DNA from: Arthrobotrys musiformis
Lineage: Eukaryota > Ascomycota > Orbiliomycetes > Orbiliales > Orbiliaceae
Length of the DNA: 64,000 bases
NCBI GenBank assembly: GCA_036971715.1
Contig: JAVHJL010000006.1
Coordinates: 1,550,001 to 1,614,000 of the forward strand
Reading direction: 5' to 3'
This document shows positions 1 through 12,087 of the stretch, piece by piece. The notes under the pieces were generated by a model. That model was not told the origin of the DNA. It did no database searches and saw nothing but the letters and a program-made list of their open reading frames with translations. The position numbers and the translations under genes are program-made. Every line of letters starts with the position of its first letter. The stretch's first letter is position 1.

Positions 1-2
1 CT

Positions 3-1764
3 GACCAACAACGTGAGTATGTTGAGACTATTCGTAATTCAGCCATCCTAACGCTGAAGATTATCGATGGGATCCTGGACTTCTCCAAGATGGAGCACGG
101 TCCCGTGGATCTCCAAAAATCACCCTTCTCCTTACGAGACTGCGTAGAGGGCGCTTTACAACTCATTGCGGAACCGGCTGCCACAAAAGACCTTGAACTC
201 GTGTTTGAGAATAAGTGCCCCGCGGTTGAGGTCGTCTTCGGGGATGTTACCAGGTTCCGGCAAATCATTATCAACCTTGTTGGAAATGCCGTCAAGTTTA
301 CCGAAAAGGGTCACATTCTTGTGACGGCATGGATCGAGCATCTGAACCAGGCAACTAGCAGTCAAGATGACGAGGAAAAAGTTCGGATAAACGTGACGGT
401 TAACGACACCGGCATCGGGATTCCATTGAAAGCCAGGGAAAAACTTTTTCGGGCATTCTCGCAGGTGGATTCCTCGACACGGCGGCTTTACGGTGGGTCG
501 GGATTGGGGCTGGCCATTTCGAAGAAATTGGCTCAGTCGATGGGTGGAGACATTGTGTAAGTGTGCCTTGGAAAGATTCCAACACGCGGATTTGGTTAGT
601 GTTATCTTTTCGCATTGATGCTAATTGGCCTATCTATGCAGCTTGGACAGCGTGGAAGGGCAAGGGTCCACATTCCACCTTACAATTCTAGCCCCCGTCG
701 GAATCAAGGAGCCTCAGTTGGACAAACGATTGGTGGGCAAAAAGGTGCTCATTGCCGATACCCATGAGCTGTCGTCCAAGACCCTTGAGAAGGAGCTTTC
801 CCGAGAAGGCCTGGTGATTACCCGAACCGACACGGTTATCTCGACCATGACGGCCATACGGAGCGGAGGAATTCGGGTTGCGATTGTCGATTTTTCGCTG
901 GATGAGAGCTTGCGCATTGCGGCCAGCATCAATAAGATCGATTCTTCGGTTAAGATTATACTGCAAGCGCGGTTCGGGACAACGGTGCCAGCTTTAGATC
1001 AACATAAGAATGTGACGGCATCGATTGTGCGACCGGCACCGCGCCAGCGGTATATTCAGAACATCCAGGAAGCGCTAGACCCAAGGAGGCGAGAGCCAGT
1101 AAAGGTTGAAGACCCGGAGCAGGAGATGATCCGATCTCTGGGTAGTCGACATCCGCTGCATATCTTGCTCGCCGAGGACAACCCGTTGAACACGAGGGTG
1201 GCCTTGCAACATCTCAAGCGCATGGGGTACACTGCGGCCCATGCGAAGGATGGAATAGAAGTCCTTGAGATGGTGGAGGTCGCGGCTAGTGAGAATAACC
1301 AGTATGATGTAATACTGATGGATGTAAGTGTTCCATTTTTAGTCGAGGCCATGCGCCGGGTAGCGTTTGGTTGGTCGGCTGTTGTTGACATTGTTGGATT
1401 TAGGTTCAAATGCCTCGCAGCGATGGCATTGAAACCAGTAGAGAATTGATGAAGCGATATCCGGATTCGCAGAGACCCACGATCATTGCACTGACTGCGA
1501 ATGCTACTCCAAGTGATCGTGAGAAGTGTTTGCAGGCTGGGTATGTTGGTACTCGTTCTGTCGATTTCAATTACATCTTGACTAACAACGTCGTCCTGTA
1601 GAATGTTGAGTCATATAGCCAAACCGATAAAGCCGGACGATTTGGCCGCGGCATTGATGTCGACGAAGCCGATGGTTCGATCCAGAGGTGGAAGTCTAGG
1701 TAGTCCTTCTGTAAGTGATGCAGGAAGTAATCGACAGGATCAGGAGGCGACGAAGGGTCTTTAA
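3..1764 (+). CDS. Hybrid histidine kinase, C-terminal part (5' partial)
   Basis: Sensor kinase of the fungal two-component phosphorelay; the window starts inside it. Exons 3-556, 642-1323, 1404-1540 and 1602-1764 give 511 residues, with introns of 85, 80 and 61 bp starting gtaagt, gtaagt and gtatgt. The first codons give the end of the dimerisation helix (ILDFSKME); the H-box lies upstream, outside the window. The ATPase domain follows with an N-box (NLVGNAVKFT), DTGIGIP and GGSGLGLAIS. Next comes a receiver-like segment (GKKVLIADTHE ... AIVDFS) with no recognisable K-P pair, so it is probably a degenerate receiver. The true receiver has LLAEDN, phosphoacceptor Asp in ILMDVQMP (split by intron 2) and Lys in HIAKPI. 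The C-terminal tail is short and Ser/Gly-rich. The fungal HHK group cannot be assigned without the sensor half. Confidence 0.93.
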
Positions 1765-4700
1765 TACCCACTCACGTTTCATCGGAACTCCCGATAAAAT
1801 CCTGTAAGCGAAAAGGTATTCGATAATGCCTTAAGGCTTCCACATGTTAATGGGCCATAGTTTCCTTTCTTTCTTTCCTTCCTGGCCCTCTGTCTTCTCG
1901 TTCGTGTTTATTGCTGTTTACTGTTTCGTCCTTTTAAAAAATTTCAGTTCGTTCGTTCGTTTTTCCTTCCATCCTCGGGTCTTTATGGGTCTTTTTCGGT
2001 ATCATAAAAAAACTTTTACTACATTAAAATAATAATACCCATTTCTTTTACGGCGCTTGGGAGCAGTCACGGTCTTGTTTTGGTTTAACGTTCTTGTTTG
2101 GTTGTACGGCTACCGGTGTGCATAAACGGGGTTCTTGTTTTCCGTTCCAGTTGATTCTTTGATATTCTATCTGTCCAGAGAGATCTTCCCCAACCCCAGA
2201 GATCTCGGATACGTTTATACCCAGATCCTCACCCTTTTTTGTTTCATAATAGAGCAAGATATATTCACGTGTACCTAGGTAGACTAATAGAGTCTGGGGC
2301 CGGGAGACACCCCAAATGGGAGACAGGTGATTGAAGGCGTCGTCGAAAGAGGAAATAAAATTTTACAAAAAGGCCACGCCACGGGCGGAGGCTAAACGTG
2401 TTATCGACTAAGGTCGCCGGGGCACAAACTTAGACCACATGCTCGTGAGGACGAATTACACGTCAAAACGAAGGCTATGGTGAGGCTACGGAGACATATT
2501 GCCACTGTGCGGCCTTGTGGTTGTTATTATGGTCTTGATGGGGGTGTGCGGGTCCAAACGGGGTTTGTGTACCATATTGGAAAGCGAACACAGACAAAAA
2601 CAATTTCGGTGAGACCTTCCCTATCTTCGTCCGTCCTCTCACAGATGTGGGCACAGATCCGAACGACTGGGAAGGGAATTACATTCCGGCGAGTTCGTAG
2701 TTCTTATTGGTATGAACGCAGGGCGCATTTCGCCTACGAATCGGAACACCACCGTCCCCATGCCCTTTGGGAATCCACCTTTTGATCCCATGTGCGGTGC
2801 AACAGACCACAGTCTCTTTTCACTTTTCCCTTCCTCACAAAACACCAGTCATCCAATGTTCCCTAAAGGACTTGAAGGAAGTATAATGAAGTATCGTGAC
2901 TTCAATAAACTGGTGGTACCACAGACTAGCAACGTCACCTGTTCACCTGACCCCCCAGATTGCCTGATCGTCGGCGGCGTCCCTCGTCATTGATCTCCCG
3001 GACGCCGTTTCAATCCGCCTTTCCGCTTGGTGGTCATAGATGATAGTCGCCGCATTGAGGTCTTCTGACCCCTTCCGTGCATTAAGTTTGCCGTACTTTT
3101 GCCTCATATTTGTCCTTCTTTCCAGTTTCCCCCACGTCGTCCGAGGCCCTCTTGAGCTCTGAGCTCTGGGTATCTATCACGGCGTCGCCATCTAGGCTTC
3201 ACCAATGTCCCCACCTCGGGCGAGGAAACCGACTTCCCTAAGTAGCTACCTAGCTAGCTAGTGGTCTAGGGACCCGGCGGGCCCCGGGTGCATCTGGTCT
3301 CGCGGGTGCGTCTACACAATCTCATGGGAGACCGTGGCGGACGTAGTGGGAAATCTGAAAATTCGCATGTTCTCGTTAGCAAGGGCTAAAGACCAAAAAA
3401 ACGGTTTCCCATTTCCCATGCCCTTCCCGCCCCCAAAACGTAGAGGGACCACCACCCTGGGGGGTTATAAAACGTTACAATATAGATTTTCCTTTCCAGC
3501 CCTAGTCCCCTTCCCCAAAAGCGACGGCAAGTCGCCAGCCTGCGATGCCACAAAAGAAGAAGTTTTCACCGTCGATCACCATTCGGGTAAGCAGGACGCT
3601 GTTTCGTACTTAGCCGTTTTGTGGATCTTTTGTTTATTTTTACACTTCCTTCAAAGGTTGCGACAGGGCTTTTTGAAAACTTGCTGTGGAGAATTGACAT
3701 CGGGCTGGAAACTTGGTTTTATTTTTTTATTTTTTCCCTTGGGGGTTTCCGGGGTGCAGAGTTCGCCATTGGTATGTATGACGGGCTTGGATTTAAAAAG
3801 AGAAAACCGGGGAAATAATCGACTAGTTATGCATGCAAGTTTTTTTTTTTTTTTCTCCATCGATGAGGATCGGAGGAGGAGAGAGATCTGGAGGAGAATG
3901 GGAGGTTCGGAATTTTGGAAGCGGGTACACAGGCCCGTTGGCTCTTTTTACCACACATCAGGCCAGGCGGGCGAAGGTCACAACAACGAGGCAAAAATGT
4001 GTTGTTTTTGGTGCAACATGTCGTCGTCGACAGATAAGCACACCACTTTGTTAGGCCCCTCACCTGCACAGACTTTCGCGGACCTCGCGGATTTGCCTCA
4101 AATTTCCACATTTCTACGGTGGGAGAAAAAAAAAAAAACTCGACTTTTTTAATCGCGATTTGCGCGGTACTCGGATCACGGGGCTCATTGTCATTTTTTC
4201 TTCATGCGCCATTATATTATAGATACCTAAAGGAGAATGATATTCCGGCAAAATGTCAGATCATTCGATAGTCGTCTCCAGTTTTGGTTTGTGAGCAGAC
4301 AGTCGCATGGACGTGGACTTGAATTCAATTGAGAGTTGAGTTTTTTTTCCCTTTCCCTGCTCTGCACCACCTGCAGCGCAGTTCAGGTCGGCCTAGCTAG
4401 CTGGTTCAGTTGGAATTAGTCATTTGGAAATTCCTCTGCACGACAAAAGAGCCTGTATGCACTGGCAGCATTCCAGTCTATACGTCGATTTCCTACTGGG
4501 CCGTGCAGCGCAAGCAAGCAGCTGCACATGCGATATGTTGGATATCTTCGCTATCTTGTTTTTCTAAACGAATCTACGATATCGCTTTTCCCCTTTCTCC
4601 ATGGATGATTCCTGCGAGTGAGCACATTTTTCTTTCTTTTTTTTTCCCTTTCTCTTTCTTCTGGTTAAAAATCCTATATAGATGTTAAAATATTAATATC

Positions 4701-7700
4701 TCCCAAGCGCATTCCGTCTATCTCGGTACCATGCATACGCGATTTTCACTTGAATTGTGAATGTTGCATACCAGTCGGAGCTGCTTCTTAGCTAGCTAGC
4801 TAGCTCGTCACCCCACTTTTGAGATATCAGAATCGTAATCTATAGCACTATTCTTTTCCCTTTTTCATTTTCACTTTTTTTATTTTTTTGCTATTATTTT
4901 ATTATTTTATTTTTTCCCTCTTCTTTTGTTTCGGCCTGCATAAATAATTTATATCAAGAAGGGGGAGGGGTAGAAAAATCGGCAGGGCTGGAAGAGAATG
5001 CGTAAAACAAAAAGGAAGAGGCTTCCAATCGCAAATGACCCCTCGCTTTCGGGGCCTTACATAGTTGAGGTATTTCTATAAACTTCCTCCTATGGGATCC
5101 CGTCGAGTTAACTCTTTTCCAACTACCCTCTCCCACCTCCCCATCATGCATGACGCAAGATGACTATGCAATGGAAGAGAGGGAAGAGATGGCCTTATTC
5201 TTGGCCCCCTTTTTCTGCAGTTTTTCATCCCGCCTTGTTGCCATTTTTTTTATTCTCGCTCGGGTTTGGTTGATTCTGTTTGGATGATGGCCGATGGTTG
5301 GGTGGGTTCGTGTGTGTATGTAGGTGTATGTATGAATGATCTCAGCCTGTTCGAGATATATATGTATGTATGGTATGCGGTTGGGCCATTTACTTTTTTA
5401 CCTCATGCCGGAACGGAATTAAAATTATGCAAAGACCTTGGAAAATTCAAGATGTGCATGCGAGTTATGTCAGGAGACGGAGGATCCGAATGCAACATGT
5501 GCGCGGTAGCTGGAGGTAGCTGTCCGGCCTATAGCTAGGCTCTTTCTCTCTCCCTTTTTTTTTTTTCAGTACATGATACTTGCATATATCTCAAGAATGT
5601 AGATGGGGTTGTAAGTTTATAAATTTAGAAGGCTTTTTTTTTTTAAGCAAGCGTAAATTGTAAGACGAGGGTTCTATAGCGATCTAGATGGATTTCCCTT
5701 GTGATCGAATGGAAAGGCGACCCGAGCTGATGAATCGATGATCGACGATCGTGATCTCGTTATGTAGCTTGAGGTTGGAAGAAAATGTGACGGAGAAGGT
5801 TACACAACACACAGGTTGCAGATATTACCATTCAGCCTGCGGAGGTATGTGCAGCGGGCGCGGTGAGCTTTGAATTCTGAAACAGACGGCGGTGTCAAGG
5901 CAGAAGGTAAAAACATCGACCAGCCCATAAAGATAAGTAGCGATTGCGAAAAAGTAAGCCTAGACGAATATGTATGATCACATTTGTTTTTACCAAAGGA
6001 GGTTTATACCCGAGGATTATCGTAGATGGTGGGCCTCGGATGAGAGAGCGGTTTCAAATGTAGACGTCGGTCATGGCGACGTCAATCTTTAATTTAATAT
6101 CGCAAATGATCTTGGTAGGATTCTTAATTTATGGGGTTGGTAGAAGTAACCCCCCTCGATATACAGCAGGTTGATATATAGAATATACTGGTGGGGCTGT
6201 CCTTTTCTTTTTTCCCCCTCTTGGTTTTCGTCGGGCGTTCCCTTTCAGATCTTCGAATTCTATAAGGATCTGACATACTTGGTGATTTGAGGATGGGGTT
6301 GTTCCATGGTGTTTTTCGTGGTTTCATGGTTTGTGCATCCGTCTACCAGCCTGACCCTGCGGTCCTTGACGTCTTCGAGCTTTCGTATCTTGGGGATCAG
6401 ACCGGTTCGAAGGGGGAGGGGCATACGGCTAAAGCGGATCCGCGCTATAACATGGTTATAATAAGCACGGCAACGTTAAAAAAAAGAGGATGCCCCATAT
6501 CTTGGACGAGCGAACGGCTTTCCGGTAAGGGTAGTCGAAAAAAGCATGGTAGGAAATCGCGGCATGGGGAAAATTCCCATGTTAGTTTAATTTACGTCTT
6601 TGGACATTATGTTTCTGTAGGGATACGGGTGTTTTCTGGTAGACACGAACCCGTAGAACTAGTAGTGTCTTTAATGAGATCATTTTTTTTTTTTCAAGCT
6701 TACTTTCATTCCGAGCTTGGGAGAAGCACAAGCTAATTGGGGAGGGAAAAGCTATATCGAGCCTACGAAAACCGGATGAATTGCTTGCATATATTTAGAA
6801 AGATATTCGTCTGCAAAATATCGCAATCGCAGGCTTACGCGCATTTCCCTTCCTTATTATCTTTTTTTTTTTTGCCTTGATTGGAAATGTGAGTACCATT
6901 TTACAGAAGGGTACGCCGGGCGGGAAGGGTTCTTTCCCTTGAAGTACTTAGTTTGTGACAGCTGAACTGAGCACATACGTGCATAAACACCTTCAAGATC
7001 AGCCTTTGAGAGGTTTACGTAAATATACGGATGCTTTTTCTTCATCGAATAGAGAGAAAAAGAAGTCCTTTAGTCTAGACGTCTGAGTAAGAAACCGACT
7101 AAATGTATTTTGGAATCTCACACAGACTATTGACTTCCCGCGTTGCCGTAATTGCAGGTAAGGTGGTGCTATGAATAATATAGCCGTAGGCATGCGGATA
7201 CTGGAATAAGTATAGAAAGAGAATTCTAGGAGCTTAGAGCTTCAGATAGTATCGAACTTCCAAGCTGTTACAAATAGGCATGTGGATAGTGTCCTTTAAG
7301 CAGCAGGTATTCCTTGAAAAAAAAAAGTGAGCTAGCGATGTCGGACGACGATTCGACGGAGGAGAATGCAAGAACGAAAAAAAAAGGAAGAGGCCTTCCA
7401 TCCCTGGGCAAGGGACAGCCTGCCGCCGAAACCAAGGCGGGAAGTGGACGAAGGCTCGGAGGGAACTGAGTTCATACAGGTGTCGAAAGTAACTTGTCCC
7501 AGCCTGCGGGATAGACTTTCGAAGAATAACCGCATTTCGCAGCTCGAGATTGGTTGGAAAGAATTACCCTTGGGACCTTGCTTGAAAGTCAAATTATATA
7601 ACGGGAGGGTAGAGGTTTGAGAGAGGATTGGAGGGGAGGGGATTTCGGGCCCCGCATTTAGGTTACTTTACACAGCAGCCTGCAGGAATCTATTGTTGGG

Positions 7701-7981
7701 GAGTAAAGAATTTTTTACGTGCGCGCGGCCGCAAAAAGACGATACCTAACCAGCCAGCTAATATGCAATGAGGGGTTGGAGTTGGTGTTGTTGCAGGAAG
7801 TTTGGGGGTCGTTTCGTGCAACCTTTCGCTTGGTCCTTGCTTTGAAGTTTATGGAGTCTGGAGTAGTTAGCTTCAGTAGTCCAGTGTGGGGGAACAAGGC
7901 CCCCCCGCAATTTAGCATCTTCGTTGACCCTTTCGATCTAGATACAGCTTTTCCCCCGGTAGACGGTTACCTACATCGATG

Positions 7982-8011
7982 TTTTGTTGAAAACAGTGCT
8001 TTTCAACAAAA
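7982..8011. repeat. Perfect 12-bp inverted repeat with 6-nt loop
   Basis: TTTTGTTGAAAA at 7982-7993 is followed by the loop cagtgc and by its exact reverse complement TTTTCAACAAAA at 8000-8011. It lies in the gene-poor region with no recognised gene near it. It could be a structured RNA element, a palindromic protein-binding site or chance. Confidence 0.85.
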
Positions 8012-11000
8012 TTTTTATAGTGTTTCTAGCCTTCCTGACAGGTTTTAAGAGCTGATGTTGGAATATTTCCCCACGGGTCCAATTTGGGTATGCAGGGTAA
8101 AAGAAAGGATGAGACATTCTGAAGAGGAATGTTATGGCGTAATCGGCGCCTCTGACGGGAGCGGGGAAGATTTCCGTATGGTCGAGAAACAAAGTCCGAA
8201 GATGCATATCATTATCATGATTCATGCCTTCAATTACTATACTTCAGTCGTTGTATCATAGACCATAATCATCATAATCGTATCCTATTTGCGATTCCGC
8301 TGACAGAACAAATCCTCAAAGGACCCATGCGCTCCGATCATGAAGGTACATATCTTTTAGAGGATATATGGGGGTACTCGATCAGACGACAGTGTTTCTT
8401 CGATTTTAGAGCCATCAGCCGTGGCGAAATTCGAAAAAGGACGGCCTTTCGTGCCGTTCCTTGCTCGTATTTTCATGTATTCTCATGCAGGCATCGATGG
8501 TTCGGGGAAGGATTTGGGTTAGAGGCATCTATCAACTAATCTTGGGGAGCTTCGTAGACATCAGACGATTGGTAGGTGTGTCTGTGAGAATATCATCGAA
8601 CAAGGGTGGGGTTTGCAGGCCGTTCATGCAAAGGGAGGGTATGCGCATAGGGAAATTACCTGAAGCATTCAAGTTCGATGGGTAAAAAAGAGCTAAGATT
8701 TTCTGGACCATGGGGAGAGAAACAGGTTCAGAAGTCCAAGCCACAGTTTATCCTTATCGTTGGATTGCCATTGATGGTCGTATCGAGGCGGGTTGGGATA
8801 AACTTTCACACAAGCATCGGGTAGGCGTTCGAGTGGGTATATTCGATCCCACATTAACCGAGGTGGTTCGAGCTCTTGCGATGCAGCTAAAAAGGTTTCA
8901 AATTTACTATTTGCCTGTTGCAATTGCAACGCCACCCAGAGACGTCGAGATATGTCAACAGGAATATATTTTGGAAAAGAATGCGGAGACTCCACAGAGC
9001 TCTTCGAGGTCATTGACAATCCGCATGCAATCGTTATTTGTCTGTTTGTCTGCCATATGCATCCTGTAGATTTCAAGCGCTTCCAAAAGAAAACATTTAG
9101 GGAAAAAAAGATTTAAGCTTAAGACAGGTGGGTGGAGGCACAAGCCAAAAAAAAATGTCCAACTGATCACCGGACGGCATCGAGGGCCGTTCGTGGCCGT
9201 GTATTTCCCGTACGCCCATGCGAGCACAGTCTGTCGACTTTCCGAACGAGGGCCTCCCATTTGGTACGAATTGGCAAATTGTTTCGGCACAACTTTAGAA
9301 TTACCATTTCAATTCTCGTGAAATATCGTGGTTAGTGACGGAAAGAGGTTTAGTCAAAAGAAGAAAGGGTCCATGTGACCCCAAAAATTTTGTTAAACGT
9401 AAAACCCCTATTTATAGAAAGAGCTAAAAGCATGGAAACCCGATTTCTGGATGTTAACTTGAGCTCCAGCTTCCTGATCCTGGAGCTGCCCTGCGTTTCG
9501 GCATTCAACCGGCACTAATAAGAACGAGCTGCTATATCCAAAACGGACGTCGGGATTGGTCCACTGTGAAGGGTCTAAAGTACCCGGCATGGTGTACAAG
9601 ATAAAAAACTTGATGCCCTGCATGAAGTTTGATTTCACAGGACCGCACGTTTTGCGACTCGGAATGCTGGCGGTGCGAAATTCTGCTCTGGGCCGCCACC
9701 GGGGCCCGTAATTTTGCCGACCTCCCCCGGAAGCTAGTGTCCCGGGAACAACGCCATGATAAGACACCAACTTTTGACAAGTGGATCGCGACCACAAAAA
9801 CGCTTACAGGCGAAAGAATATTCGACGGATTTAGGCTAATGGTCACCCGCAATGGACGATTTTATGATTACTGGGATACCATGGTAAAACCAATATGAGG
9901 GAGGCCCGCTGATTGCGTGCTGGAAAATCGATTCGCCGCTTGGGGATGCAAATGAAGAGCGTCGAAGGTGTCCGTCCGTGGTGGGTGCGAAGCTTTAGAT
10001 GATCGTTTGAGCACTGAAAAGGCATAGAGGGTTCGAATTCATTACCCTGCAGCTTTACGTAAATGGTGCGCAAATGTGAGTGAACATGCGAACCAAGGAA
10101 GTTGGTCTTGTTTAGAACCCCGGATTGCGGATCTTTGGATGGGAATAACCGTCTACAGGTATATTCGATGAGGATAGGTTGAGAGAACCCGATTGACTCC
10201 TGTTCGCATCGACAGGGCCTGAAACATGATACGGTGGTTTTTCGACTATCAGCTGTTAAGAATTTTCTTTCTTTCCTAGTTGTAAAAAATTCGCTCTTTT
10301 CATGTGGCTGGAAGAATAGTTTTTCCGAGGGCTGATAACTGACACAGGCATCAGTTTGCTGGCAGACGGCTTGAGTGTCGGAAAATAAACGGAACCTGCA
10401 TCGATTATAATTGGTCGACCCTGCTCAGCCAACCTTTTTGGCTCCACGTGGGGAGGCAAGAATTGAGCAGAATGGCTTTCTTTCTGTGACGGTTCGAGGG
10501 CCGAGAATCCGCCCACACAGTTTGGAAGCTCGTATTTGTAGCGCGTAGGGCGTCGATAGAATGCATCTACAGGGCACGCTAATCTGCCACCTTAGAAGTC
10601 CGAACCTGGAAAGCATTTTATTTTCCCCCAGACTGCTTTAACCGGTGCTTCCAGAAAAATCCTATCCCTCGCTACAGTAACAACCCGGAATATGAAAGAC
10701 CTAATTAGTTAGCTTAGTTGGGACCCTTCACGATTGATTCTGAATCGTCAGTAGCTTTCGGTTCCAGCGTATAACGGAAACCTGAGACGCTGGATCAATT
10801 GATGGCCATGCAAGTGCTACAGTGGCTAAACGGTTCGGATGTGATATGCATAGTCTGCAGTGAACGAATGAAGATCGTGAGCCCGGACCATTCCAAGCTC
10901 GGTTATAAATGCAATATTGCAGAGTCAGAACCGCTTCGACTTGTCAATGTTCGAAGCTTCCAGCGAATGACCAAGCACCGGCAACTGTGCTGAGTTGGTC

Positions 11001-11898
11001 ACGACCTTTGCTGGGAAGGCAATTGGACAGCCCAGTTCCCTCGGCTTGAGGACACTTACACCATAATTAGGGCCGCAAGGAAGGGGGTCTGACGTGGAGT
11101 CAAACATACACATACACAGACTTGGTAGGGCGGGCTCACTGCATCGATTTCTGGCCGGCTGTTGGAAAACTAAGACGGCAACCCCCATGGAGTTGATAAC
11201 CAAGGTGTTAATGCTCATTTATCAAGAGGGATATGCATCGGCAAAAGAATTCTAGTTCGGCGGGAGCTGTTCCGTGTGGGACTTATGACGCTGGATCTCT
11301 GAGGCAAGTGTGCCTGTCATGGCGAAGATGTGCAAGGAGCATATTCTCTTGAGTCCCAAGAGTTGAGAAAGAGTTGTCCCTTTTGGTTTAGTGTCCCGAG
11401 CATGCGAATCGCAAGATCCGGACGGTCCAGGGACAAGGGAGAGCCGGACCTACCACATATGGGAAGCAGATGAGACGCGTTTGAGCTGGCATACCGTCCG
11501 CAGAAAGTTCGTGATGTCCCTCCGTATCTGACTACTTACTCGCTCGGATTGCAGGAGGATACCAATAGTTTAGATTTCTCGAGCAGAAGCCGCGACATGT
11601 ATGAACGCCTGTCAGCCTAACTACCTATGTAGCTAGCACAAAAAAAGGCGCCGGCGGATGTCCGCCTCGTCTCGCTCGGAAAGTTCATGCATATATGGTG
11701 GTTATGTGAAAGGGGAAACGAGATAGCTGAGGCCGCTCCGCATGTCATGTACATGTAGTCCGCCGCGAGTGACCCGTACCGACTCCCGTTTCTTTTTCCA
11801 TTTTTCCCTTTTCCCTTTTCCCTTTTCCATTCTGAGGAGAGGAGTTTTCTTTTTCCTTTCTTTTTCTTTTTGCGGGACTCACTCTCTCTTTTGTGGTG

Positions 11899-11916
11899 AG
11901 CAGGCCAGGTATGTAG
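11899..11916 (+). repeat. 18-bp direct repeat, copy 1
   Basis: The sequence agcaggccaggtatgtag is identical to 18738-18755 in the same orientation. The two copies lie on either side of the cyclin gene at 16246-17436. Both sit in gtatgt-rich intergenic DNA. Confidence 0.85.
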
Positions 11917-12067
11917 CACGAAAGGGGGAAGGGTCTAATCTGGGACCTTAATCAATGTCTGTATGTCTGCAAGCATGTTGTATGTGTATGTAGGAGAGAG
12001 AAAGAGAGAAACAGAAAGAGAAAAAAAGATCCAGGGTCCACATTGGCTGTTCGGTGCGTGCTTGCTC

Positions 12068-12087
12068 CTGCTGCTGCTGCTGCTGCT
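12068..12087 (+). repeat. (CTG)n trinucleotide microsatellite
   Basis: Six CTG units plus a partial unit, in the gene-poor region. No coding frame uses it. Confidence 0.9.

Noticed and set aside
3334..4152. 272-codon plus-strand frame in the gene desert
   Set aside because: Starts at GTG, is full of homopolymer-derived Phe and Lys runs, and shows no domain, signal peptide or splice structure.
10021..10060. gggttcgaattc as a tRNA T-loop
   Set aside because: The flanking bases cannot form the T stem, and no anticodon or acceptor arm is found at the right distance.
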